This document shows, piece after piece, positions 24,143 through 31,421 of a DNA stretch of 54,789 nt. The stretch spans positions 1-54,789 of the forward strand of contig CAMCXT010000020.1 in assembly GCA_945883545.1 (NCBI GenBank), read 5' to 3'. This DNA is from Chitinophaga pinensis (GTDB lineage: Bacteria; Bacteroidota; Bacteroidia; M30B66). A program made the position numbers and the translations under genes. The notes beneath the pieces are model-generated. The model was not told where the DNA came from. It made no database searches and saw nothing but the letters and a program-made list of their open reading frames with translations. The first letter of the stretch is position 1. Each line of letters begins with the position of its first letter.

Positions 24143-25192
24143 ATGAATAAATTACTCGTTCTGCTGTCGATACATTGCACGTTTTCGACGACCATTTTTG
24201 CACAAGATACAATTCCCGAAAAACACCTCACCAATATCCGGCAGCTAACCTTCGGGGGCGACAATGCTGAGGCTTACTTTAGTTTCGACAACTCCAAACT
24301 TACCATGCAGGTAACTGCACCGAAGGAAGGAATTCCGTGCGATCAGATCTATATGATGGATCTGAACAAGTCCGATAAGCCTTCAATAAAGCTTATTTCT
24401 ACAGGAACGGGAAGAACTACATGCTCTTACTTTATGCCGGGCGACAAAGAAATCCTCTTTGCATCAACCCATGAGGCTTCCGATAGCTGTCCGCCTCCAC
24501 CTGCACCCAGAAAAGACGGAAAATACCTTTGGCCTATTTACAATACGTTCGATATATATGTATCGGATTTAAATGGTAAAGTGAATCGTAAAATCACTAA
24601 CCACAAAGGTTACGATGCTGAAGCAACAGTTTCACCAAAGGGAGATTTGATCGTTTTTACATCCGACAGATCAGGTGATCTTGAATTGTACACCATGAAA
24701 ATCGACGGTTCCGATGTGAAACAAATCACCTCAGGACTTGGATACGACGGTGGTGCTTTCTTTTCCCCGGACGGGAAAAAACTTGTTTTCAGAGCATCCA
24801 GACCCAAAACTGCAGAGGAAATTGCCGATTACAAGCAGCTGCTCAGCGAAGGATTGGTGGCGCCAACCAACATGGAAATCTACACTTGCAACATCGATGG
24901 GTCGGATTTGAAACAAATCACAAATTTGGGCAAAGCGAATTGGGCTCCGTTCTACCATCCTTCGGGAAAGAAAATCATTTTCGCCTCAAACCACGCATCT
25001 ACCAGAGGATACAGCTTTCAATTGTACATGATAAATGCAGATGGAACTGGACTTGAACAGATCACCAACACAAGCAATTTCAATGCGTTTCCGATGTTTT
25101 CGCCCGATGGAAAGAAAATCGTTTTTTCATCTAACAGAAACAACGGAGGAACCCGCGACACCAACGTATTTATAGCCGACTGGAAAGACTAA
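24143..25192 (+). CDS. Exported TolB-like PD40 beta-propeller protein
   Basis: 349 residues. A signal peptide (1-21, LLVLLSIHCTFSTTIFAQ) is followed by a beta-propeller of about six blades. The PD40/TolB blades repeat as ATVSPKGDLIVFTSDRSGDL, AFFSPDGKKLVFRASRP, PFYHPSGKKIIFASNHAS and PMFSPDGKKIVFSSNRN, each followed by a Y-x-M/D-G-S-x-x-K-QIT motif. Such domains bind peptides or proteins in the periplasm or at the surface. The stop overlaps the start of an M28 peptidase gene by one base (TAATG), so the two are almost certainly made together and may form a peptide-binding and peptide-cleaving pair. Confidence 0.88.
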   Translation: MNKLLVLLSIHCTFSTTIFAQDTIPEKHLTNIRQLTFGGDNAEAYFSFDNSKLTMQVTAPKEGIPCDQIYMMDLNKSDKPSIKLISTGTGRTTCSYFMPGDKEILFASTHEASDSCPPPPAPRKDGKYLWPIYNTFDIYVSDLNGKVNRKITNHKGYDAEATVSPKGDLIVFTSDRSGDLELYTMKIDGSDVKQITSGLGYDGGAFFSPDGKKLVFRASRPKTAEEIADYKQLLSEGLVAPTNMEIYTCNIDGSDLKQITNLGKANWAPFYHPSGKKIIFASNHASTRGYSFQLYMINADGTGLEQITNTSNFNAFPMFSPDGKKIVFSSNRNNGGTRDTNVFIADWKD

Positions 25193-26418
25193 TGAAAAAA
25201 CTGATCCTCTTCGTGTGCACCATTTCAGCTGCACACTTCGCTTCCGCTCAAGGATTTATTTCGACCGAAAACCTGGTGAAGCACATTTCGATTTTATCGG
25301 CCGATTCTTTGATGGGCAGAGCAACTGGGTCGATTTATGAAGCCAAAGCTGCGAATTATATTGTTTCGCAGTTCAAAAAATCGGGTGTTCAACCGATGGG
25401 AAACAATGGAAGTTACTTGCAAGAATTCGATTTTCAAGTGAGCAGCCATGGCGTGAAAGGCAGATCAGGTAAAGCAAACAATGTGATTGGCTTTATCGAC
25501 AACAAGGCCGATTTAACTGTTGTGATTGGAGGGCATTACGATCACCTCGGCACTGGAGAAGACGGCAATTCGTTGGATGGTCATGCAGATGGTAAAATTC
25601 ACAACGGTGCCGACGACAATGCTTCGGGAACGGCTGGAGTGATAGAATTGGCTAATTATTTCGCTACGAACAAAGTGAAGGAAAAATTCAATTTTCTTTT
25701 CATTTGCTTCTCTGGTGAAGAATTGGGTTTGTTTGGTTCTAACTATTTCTGCGAGCACCCAACACTCGAGCTTTCAAAGATCAATTGTATGATCAATATG
25801 GATATGATTGGTCGTCTTGTAACAGACAAACCAGTGCTTACGATTTCTGGAACAGGTACTGCATCCGAATTTGAACCTGCATTGAAAACGTTCCGCTCTG
25901 CAGCGCTCGATTTTAATCTAGACTCAGCTGGAGTTGGTCCTTCAGATCACACATCCTTTTACAACAAACAAATTCCAGCACTTCATTTCTTCACTGGCAC
26001 GCACCTCGATTACCATAAACCGAGCGATGATGCCGACAAAATCAACTACCAAGGCACAGAAGTCGTGTTGAACATCATTGCAGGATTGATTGAAAAACTT
26101 CCTGCCGACAAAAAACTCACTTTCCTAAAAACCCGAAATCCATCAATGGGTGGAGCGCCTTCATTCAAGGTTACATTGGGCATTATGCCTTCTTATGGCC
26201 ACTCAGAAGATGGAATGAAAGTAGAAGCTGTGTTGGATGGGAAACCAGCCATGAAAGCTGGGATGAAAGATGCAGATGTAATTCTATCGATCGGTGATTA
26301 TCCTGTGAAAGAGATCCAGACTTACATGGAAGCACTTTCTAAGTTTAAAAAAGGCGACAAAACGAGCATCAAAGTTCGTCGTGGAACCGAAACTTTGACC
26401 TTGCCAGTAGAGTTCTAA
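25192..26418 (+). CDS. Exported M28 family zinc aminopeptidase with C-terminal PDZ domain
   Basis: 408 residues. Signal peptide 1-19 (ILFVCTISAAHFASAQ). The M28 domain at about 70-300 has the di-zinc ligands in GGHYDHLG, GADDNASGTAG, FSGEELGLFGS and NMDMIGR, plus the late His in THLDYHKPSDD. The Glu pair after FSG is the catalytic base region. Residues about 320-405 form a PDZ domain (GIMPSYGHSEDGMKVEAV, PAMKAGMKDADVILSIGDYP), which could bind C-terminal peptides. Bacteroidota exports of this type are periplasmic or surface exopeptidases. It is coupled to the preceding PD40 gene by a one-base overlap. Confidence 0.93.
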   Translation: MKKLILFVCTISAAHFASAQGFISTENLVKHISILSADSLMGRATGSIYEAKAANYIVSQFKKSGVQPMGNNGSYLQEFDFQVSSHGVKGRSGKANNVIGFIDNKADLTVVIGGHYDHLGTGEDGNSLDGHADGKIHNGADDNASGTAGVIELANYFATNKVKEKFNFLFICFSGEELGLFGSNYFCEHPTLELSKINCMINMDMIGRLVTDKPVLTISGTGTASEFEPALKTFRSAALDFNLDSAGVGPSDHTSFYNKQIPALHFFTGTHLDYHKPSDDADKINYQGTEVVLNIIAGLIEKLPADKKLTFLKTRNPSMGGAPSFKVTLGIMPSYGHSEDGMKVEAVLDGKPAMKAGMKDADVILSIGDYPVKEIQTYMEALSKFKKGDKTSIKVRRGTETLTLPVEF

Positions 26419-26421
26419 TTC

Positions 26422-26434
26422 TGTCGGGCCGACA
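26422..26434. repeat. Small GC-rich palindrome between converging genes
   Basis: TGTCGG-G-CCGACA lies between the M28 peptidase stop and the NTF2-like gene stop. It could act as a weak terminator, but there is no T tract. Confidence 0.3.
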
Positions 26435-26442
26435 AGTTTCAG

Positions 26443-26859
26443 TTAGCTGGTGTGATCCAAAACAATCACCCAGCGGTTATCCTTTTTCTTCAAAAGTAAA
26501 TTGAAACTACCGTCCTGCGATTTGGTGCTTTCTATCACCCATTTGCCAGTTACTATAGCCGAGCTTTCTGATAACATTTCAATGGTGTAAATCTGAAAGT
26601 CCAGTTTTCCCATCGACGCGCGATCGGGATACCCTTTTTTGTAACGATCTAAAGTTGGTTGCCATCCGAGTGTAACACCGGTTTTCGTCATGAATCGAAG
26701 GCTATCACTTTTCCAATAATGCGCCATGAATCCATCAATATCTCCTACATTCCAGGCTTTTAGCTGCTGATCCAAAACTTGCTGAATCTCCTTTTCCGGC
26801 TGTGCCGAAAGAAAAAAACTCCCAAAAGAAAACACGATTGCAATTATCCAACGATTCAT
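26443..26859 (-). CDS. Exported NTF2-like (DUF4440/SnoaL-type) protein
   Basis: 138 residues. Signal peptide 1-19 (IIAIVFSFGSFFLSAQ). The mature 115 residues have the cone-shaped NTF2 pattern: EIQQVLDQQLKAWNVGDIDG, FMAHYWKSDSLRFM, VTLGWQPTLDRYKKGYPDR, and a final beta strand set ending in LLKKKDNRWVIVLDHTS. Members of the family bind small ligands or act as simple enzymes; no catalytic residue is clear here. Convergent with the peptidase gene, with 24 bases between the stops. It probably works in the periplasm. Confidence 0.85.
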   Translation of the reverse strand: MNRWIIAIVFSFGSFFLSAQPEKEIQQVLDQQLKAWNVGDIDGFMAHYWKSDSLRFMTKTGVTLGWQPTLDRYKKGYPDRASMGKLDFQIYTIEMLSESSAIVTGKWVIESTKSQDGSFNLLLKKKDNRWVIVLDHTS

Positions 26860-26935
26860 AAGTGTGGCTTTGGGGCGAAGTTGATATTTTTTTCAATTGA
26901 TTGAAAGAAATAGACATTTACTATGAGGGTAATTT

Positions 26936-26943
26936 TAGCTTTG
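26936..26943 (+). promoter_or_regulatory. Bacteroidota -7 element (TAGCTTTG) for the MFS gene
   Basis: An exact TAnnTTTG match, 8 bases before the ATG at 26952; predicted leader of only a few bases. Confidence 0.55.
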
Positions 26944-26951
26944 CATAACCC

Positions 26952-28199
26952 ATGAAAGGCACCCAAGTTTTTGCCATCCGATCATTTACCGCATTTCTAG
27001 TAGCTCGATTCTGCTTGACCTTTGCGTTTCAGGTTCAGGCTGTTACGATGAGTTTGGAGGTTTATGAAATCACGGGAGATGCGCTTTCGCTTGGGCTTGC
27101 AGGTTTGTTTGAAGCCATTCCATTTATGGCGGTGATTCTTCCAGCCGGACTGTGGGCTGATGTTTACAGAAGAAAACACCTCATCCTCATCACATCCAGT
27201 TTGTTTATTTGCTGCGCGATCATCCTGTATCTTCTTTCTGTTGAGGCATTTGGAGAAATTACACCCAAACTGCTATTGCTTTACATGGTGATTGGCATGA
27301 CGGGGTTAGCAAGAGGCATTGCAGGACCAGCCGTTCAAGCAACCATTCCCAACTTATTGCCGCGCGATTTGCTTCCACAAGGTGTCGCATGGAACACGTC
27401 GTTTTGGCAAGTTGCATCCATTGCTGGTCCAGCGGTTGGAGGATTATTGTATGGCTATTTCGGAAAAGAAAGTTCGTATTTGGTGAGCATGATTTCTAGC
27501 TCATGTGCTTTGTTAGCCTTTTCACTTCTACCCAATCTAAAACCTTCGCACATTAGAAATGAATCGATGGTAAATAGCTTGCTTACAGGCATTCGGTTCG
27601 TTCGAAAACAAAGGCTTATACTTTCGGCACTGAGTCTCGATTTATTTGCAGTATTGTTTGGCGGAGCTGTGGCTTTGTTACCAGTTTTCAACGCCGAAAT
27701 CTTAAAAGCAGGACCTGATGGATTGGGTATTTTGCGCTCTGCACCTTCTATTGGTGCAGTAATCACGGCATTTCTGTTGGCAAGAAATCCGCCATTAAAG
27801 AATTCAGGAAGAACATTGCTTCTCAGTGTTGGCGCTTTCGGCGTCTGCATGATTGCCTTTGCACTGTCGGAATACTTCTGGCTTTCGTTTATTATTCTAC
27901 TACTGAGCGGATTGTTTGATGGGGTTTCGGTGCTCATTCGATCAACCATTGTGCAACTTTACACACCTGATGAAATGCGTGGTAGGGTATCATCAGTCAA
28001 TTCAATTTTCATTGGTTCATCAAACGAAATTGGGGCATTCGAATCTGGACTTGCAGCAAAGTGGTTGGGCTTAGTGCCTTCGGTGATTTTCGGAGGATTC
28101 ATGACAATTGGCATCACTTCACTGATGGCGACTTTCGCTCCAAAATTGCGGAAGCTTCAACTAGGCGATCAATTCAAAAAACAGGTGGATGTCAGCTAA
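26952..28199 (+). CDS. MFS transporter (MFS_3/EntS-like exporter)
   Basis: 415 residues with about twelve hydrophobic segments. Inner-membrane secondary transporter driven by ion gradient. The family's loop 2-3 motif is visible as LWADVYRRKHLI (usual GxLaDrxGRkkvl) near residue 70, and again in weaker form in the second half. The first half resembles the enterobactin-exporter-like MFS_3 group (TMSLEVYEITGDALSLGLAG, the FEAIPFMAVILPAGLWAD block, RGIAGPAVQATIPNLLPRD). Substrate cannot be deduced. It has its own promoter; the MsbA-like gene downstream has another, so this is probably a single-gene transcript. Confidence 0.88.
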   Translation: MKGTQVFAIRSFTAFLVARFCLTFAFQVQAVTMSLEVYEITGDALSLGLAGLFEAIPFMAVILPAGLWADVYRRKHLILITSSLFICCAIILYLLSVEAFGEITPKLLLLYMVIGMTGLARGIAGPAVQATIPNLLPRDLLPQGVAWNTSFWQVASIAGPAVGGLLYGYFGKESSYLVSMISSSCALLAFSLLPNLKPSHIRNESMVNSLLTGIRFVRKQRLILSALSLDLFAVLFGGAVALLPVFNAEILKAGPDGLGILRSAPSIGAVITAFLLARNPPLKNSGRTLLLSVGAFGVCMIAFALSEYFWLSFIILLLSGLFDGVSVLIRSTIVQLYTPDEMRGRVSSVNSIFIGSSNEIGAFESGLAAKWLGLVPSVIFGGFMTIGITSLMATFAPKLRKLQLGDQFKKQVDVS

Positions 28200-28243
28200 T
28201 TGTCATTATTAACTTATTGCTTCTATCCTGCCCCGATAAATCT

Positions 28244-28251
28244 TAGGTTTG
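28244..28251 (+). promoter_or_regulatory. Bacteroidota -7 element (TAGGTTTG) for the MsbA-like gene
   Basis: An exact TAnnTTTG match followed by C, 10 bases before the ATG at 28262. An ATTG 24 bases upstream could serve as a poor -33. Confidence 0.55.
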
Positions 28252-28261
28252 CATTCGAATT

Positions 28262-30070
28262 ATGGCATCTAAAGAAGAAAACGAAAAGTTACCCAAAGCC
28301 AAACTAAGCAAAGCTAGTCTGCGCAAGGCTTTCCGACTGTTTACCTACATGAAGCCCGACAAAGGCAAGTATGCAGCAGGTTTACTTTTTTTAGCTCTTA
28401 CTTCTGCAACTGCACTTGCATTTCCAAAACTCATAGGGGATCTTGTAAATTCAACTGGAGAAAATGGATTGGCGGCCATTAACGACAAGGCCATTCTGTT
28501 GATGGTTATTCTTGCTGCACAATCGTTTTTCTCCTTTATGCGGATTTATCTGTTCGCACAAACCACCGAAAACACTTTGGTTCGTTTGCGTGAGCATTTG
28601 TACAGTCATTTGATTACCCTGCCCATGTCGTTTTTCACCCAAACCCGTGTTGGTGAGATAAACAGCCGAATTTCGGCCGACATTACCCAAATTCAAGATA
28701 CGTTTTCCACAACAGTAGCCGAATTCCTTCGGCAGATCACCTTGGTAGTTGGTGGGATGATCCTCATTTCAATCATCTCGATTCAGCTTACACTTTTCAT
28801 GGTGGCCTTGATTCCCGCCATTGTGGTTGTAGCTATTATATTCGGTCGTTACATCCGCAAAATAAGTCGCAAAGCCCAAGACCAAGTTGCCGTTTCTAAC
28901 ACGATCGTGCAAGAAACCATGCAGGGAATTGTGAATGTGAAATCGTTCGCCAATGAAATGCTCGAAGTAGCTCGTTACCGGATTTCGGTAAAGGAAATTG
29001 CTGCACTGTCGTTAAAATCGGCATTTTCACGTGGTTTGTTTGCTTCATTTATCATCCTTGCTTTATTTGGTGCTATTGTAGGAATTGTTTGGTATGCTAC
29101 CATCCTGATGCAACGTGGTGAAATCAAGTTTGGAGAGGTGATTTCGTTTGTTCTTTACACTTCATTTATTGGTGCCTCTATTGGTGGTTTGGCCGAACTT
29201 TATGCCCAAATTCAAAAGGCCGTTGGTGCAACAGAACGGATTTTCGAGATCCTTGATCAAGAGGCAGAAACCATCGACTTGAAATCTGTAACAGAATCGT
29301 CCAATCTCCGTGTGAACGGCGATGTAGTGTTCGATGCTGTTGGTTTTTCTTACCCAGCTAGAAAAGAGATGTTGGTACTAGGTGATGTGAGTTTTCATGC
29401 CACTCCAGGTCAAAGTATCGCGATTGTAGGGCCAAGTGGAGCGGGGAAATCGACCATTACACAATTGCTTTTGCGCTTTTATGATCCCGACAATGGGATG
29501 ATCAGAATTGATGGCAAAGACACGCGATCGTATTCATTAACAGAGCTCAGAAACCAAATGGCGATCGTTCCTCAGGACGTTATTTTGTTCGGCGGAACCA
29601 TCAAAGAGAATATCCTTTACGGCAAGCCTGATGCTTCAATGGATGAAGTAATTGCTGCAGCTGAAAAAGCCAATGCTCGTCAATTCATCGAATCGTTTAC
29701 CGATAAATTCGACACAATTGTTGGAGAACGAGGCATCACGCTCAGTGGAGGACAACGCCAGCGTATAGCAATTGCAAGAGCAGTATTGAAAAATCCTTCC
29801 ATCTTAATTTTGGATGAAGCTACCTCATCACTTGATTCTGAATCAGAACGTTTGGTGCAAGAAGCCTTAGACAAACTAATGGTAGGAAGAACTTCCTTTA
29901 TTGTTGCGCACCGTTTGTCGACCATCCGAAATGCAGATAAAATTTTGGTTATCGATCAAGGGCACGTTCGTGAAAGTGGCACACACGAAGAATTGATACA
30001 AATTCCAGATGGTGTGTATGCTGGGCTTTCGAAATTGCAATATAGAAACGAAGAAACTGTTGGCGCATAA
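28262..30070 (+). CDS. ABC exporter with fused permease and ATPase (MsbA-like)
   Basis: 602 residues, a half-transporter that would work as a homodimer. Six membrane helices in the first 325 residues (ABC type I exporter fold), with the coupling-helix region MSFFTQTRVGEINSRISADI. The ATPase domain is intact: Walker [13 protein letters not shown]-loop VPQDVILFGGTI, signature LSGGQRQRIAIARAVL, Walker B SILILDEATSSLDSES and H-loop IVAHRLST. The family exports lipids (MsbA) or drugs; the substrate cannot be told from sequence. It provides a useful contrast with the catalytically degenerate ABC protein at 31.4 kb. Confidence 0.92.
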   Translation: MASKEENEKLPKAKLSKASLRKAFRLFTYMKPDKGKYAAGLLFLALTSATALAFPKLIGDLVNSTGENGLAAINDKAILLMVILAAQSFFSFMRIYLFAQTTENTLVRLREHLYSHLITLPMSFFTQTRVGEINSRISADITQIQDTFSTTVAEFLRQITLVVGGMILISIISIQLTLFMVALIPAIVVVAIIFGRYIRKISRKAQDQVAVSNTIVQETMQGIVNVKSFANEMLEVARYRISVKEIAALSLKSAFSRGLFASFIILALFGAIVGIVWYATILMQRGEIKFGEVISFVLYTSFIGASIGGLAELYAQIQKAVGATERIFEILDQEAETIDLKSVTESSNLRVNGDVVFDAVGFSYPARKEMLVLGDVSFHATPGQSIAIVGPSGAGKSTITQLLLRFYDPDNGMIRIDGKDTRSYSLTELRNQMAIVPQDVILFGGTIKENILYGKPDASMDEVIAAAEKANARQFIESFTDKFDTIVGERGITLSGGQRQRIAIARAVLKNPSILILDEATSSLDSESERLVQEALDKLMVGRTSFIVAHRLSTIRNADKILVIDQGHVRESGTHEELIQIPDGVYAGLSKLQYRNEETVGA

Positions 30071-30124
30071 AGTTGCTAGGTTTTCATAATCAATAATTTA
30101 CAAAATTCACCTACCCTATTGAAA

Positions 30125-30146
30125 CGGTTATAATCGATTATATCCG
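30125..30146. repeat. 22-base near-perfect palindrome with TAATCGATTA core
   Basis: The inner 14 bases TATAATCGATTATA are a perfect palindrome, and the outer CGG/CCG arms also pair, with a single T-T mismatch between. It could be an operator for a dimeric DNA-binding protein or part of a terminator region. The same 10-base core recurs at 30224-30233. Confidence 0.7.
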
Positions 30147-30184
30147 GATAAAATTTTCGAACGAAATATAGAAGGGTTAGATTG

Positions 30185-30218
30185 CCCCTTGGGAAGGGGA
30201 TAGTTGGGCTTTCCCAAC
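30185..30218. repeat. Two tandem small hairpins (REP-like)
   Basis: CCCCTT-GGG-AAGGGG (30185-30199) is followed by GTTGGG-CTTT-CCCAAC (30203-30218). Both are perfect 6-base-pair stems, GC-rich in an AT-rich setting. They may form part of the 3' end of the MsbA-like transcript or be a dispersed repeat unit. Confidence 0.5.
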
Positions 30219-30221
30219 AAC

Positions 30222-30235
30222 AATAATCGATTATT
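30222..30235. repeat. Second TAATCGATTA palindrome
   Basis: AATAATCGATTATT, a perfect 14-base palindrome that shares the core TAATCGATTA with the one centred 93 bases upstream. Confidence 0.7.
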
Positions 30236-30522
30236 TACAAATTAAGTTATCCACCAATCAAAAGGTTTATAGGACCTAATGTGACAATAATTCAATTATT
30301 AATCGATCGGAATAAAACAGGATTAGCGAGCGTCAATTTTATCATCAATTCTAACCATAGTTGATGAATTTCACTGATGACAAAGAAAATTACCATGTTA
30401 ATCAGATTGATCTAAACTGCGCAATTCATCCATCAGCAAGAAAATCAAATGATGATTTGAATTGGAATCAGGATCTATTGCATATGATTCAATTCATCAA
30501 TAAACTCATTATGATGTTTTGA

Positions 30523-31068
30523 TTATTTCAAACTGGCATCGAGTTTTAATTCAATATTCTTCAGCAACTCTAGTTGTTTTGCTTGACTATCGAACAACAC
30601 TTTGATCTGTTCTTCCAATAGCAAATCAATTTTCTGATGCAAACTTCTAACTTCCAATTCTGCTTTCAAGTTGATGAGGTAATCATTTTCATTTCTTTTT
30701 CTGTCTTTTTCTTCCTTTCGATTTTGGCTCATCATAATAATTGGAGCTTGTAATGCAGCAATAGCGGATAAAAACAAATTCATTAATATGAAAGGGTATG
30801 GATCAAATTCGACTTTATCGGTCAAAAGTGTGTTAAATAAAACCCAAACAACAATGATGCTTGAAAATATGATAATAAACCTCCAACTGCCACCAAAATT
30901 TGCAACTTTGTCGGAAATACGTTGCCCTCTGCTCAGAACTTCTAATGGCTGATGCATTAGATTTTCAACGATTAGCTTTTCCTCTTTTATTGCTTGCTTT
31001 ACAATTTGCTGGAGTTTAGTTAGTTGCTCGTCTTCTGATTTTAACAGATCGTTAATTTCTGCATTCAT
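30523..31068 (-). CDS. DUF1003 family membrane protein
   Basis: 181 residues. Two membrane segments typical of the family, FIIIFSSIIVVWVLFNTLL and PFILMNLFLSAIAALQAPII, preceded by the conserved SDKVANFGGSWRF and followed by MMSQNRKEEKDRKRNENDY, where the QNR and D-R-ND-Y residues are diagnostic. The first 60 residues are an acidic/basic helical stretch, and the last 60 form a coiled coil (LEVRSLHQKIDLLLEEQIKVL). Function unknown. It stands alone, divergent from the secretion operon, with about 350 bases between them. Confidence 0.88.
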   Translation of the reverse strand: MNAEINDLLKSEDEQLTKLQQIVKQAIKEEKLIVENLMHQPLEVLSRGQRISDKVANFGGSWRFIIIFSSIIVVWVLFNTLLTDKVEFDPYPFILMNLFLSAIAALQAPIIMMSQNRKEEKDRKRNENDYLINLKAELEVRSLHQKIDLLLEEQIKVLFDSQAKQLELLKNIELKLDASLK

Positions 31069-31421
31069 ATTTAAAATTTTAACTAATAATTTTGGATTAA
31101 TCGAACAATGAATATTTATGAAATGTAATGATAGAATTCACTTAAAAAACATCATTTCATTTAATTCGAATAGACTAGATTTGAATTTGTTATATGGATT
31201 AATTTAGATGCTTAAAAAACAAAAAAACACCTGCAGTAGCATGCTGGCATACATGACATTTTGTACCGCTTAAATGATAGGGAAATTAACCCTAACAAGA
31301 GAGATTTAAACATAACCAATAGACCTTTGGCTTAGTTTGTGGTAACGGCCACCCGCTTAAACCTAAATTCTCAAATTCCATTCAATAACGCAGGAAGTTA
31401 ATACCAGGAAAACACCGGCTA
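31069..31421. other. 353-base intergenic region upstream of the secretion operon
   Basis: AT-rich DNA that must contain the divergent promoters of the DUF1003 gene and the ABC/HlyD/TolC operon. The closest -7-like word is TTAGTTTG near 31334, which lacks a base compared with the consensus. No RNA gene, repeat or credible small gene is seen. Confidence 0.45.

Larger units (their letters stand above)
30071..30522. other. 452-base gene-free region with paired palindromes and hairpins
   Basis: Between the stop of the MsbA-like gene and the stop of the DUF1003 gene there is no credible open frame. The DNA is AT-rich and holds two palindromes with the same core TAATCGATTA and two small GC hairpins, listed separately. 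The right part (30300-30520) repeatedly shows ATTCATC/GATGAAT and AATCA words but no structure I can define. Confidence 0.6.

Noticed and set aside
27455-27949. Minus-strand frame opposite the MFS gene (164 residues)
   Set aside because: Antisense shadow of a well-supported membrane transporter; the translation is rich in Ser/Asn/Lys with no domain.
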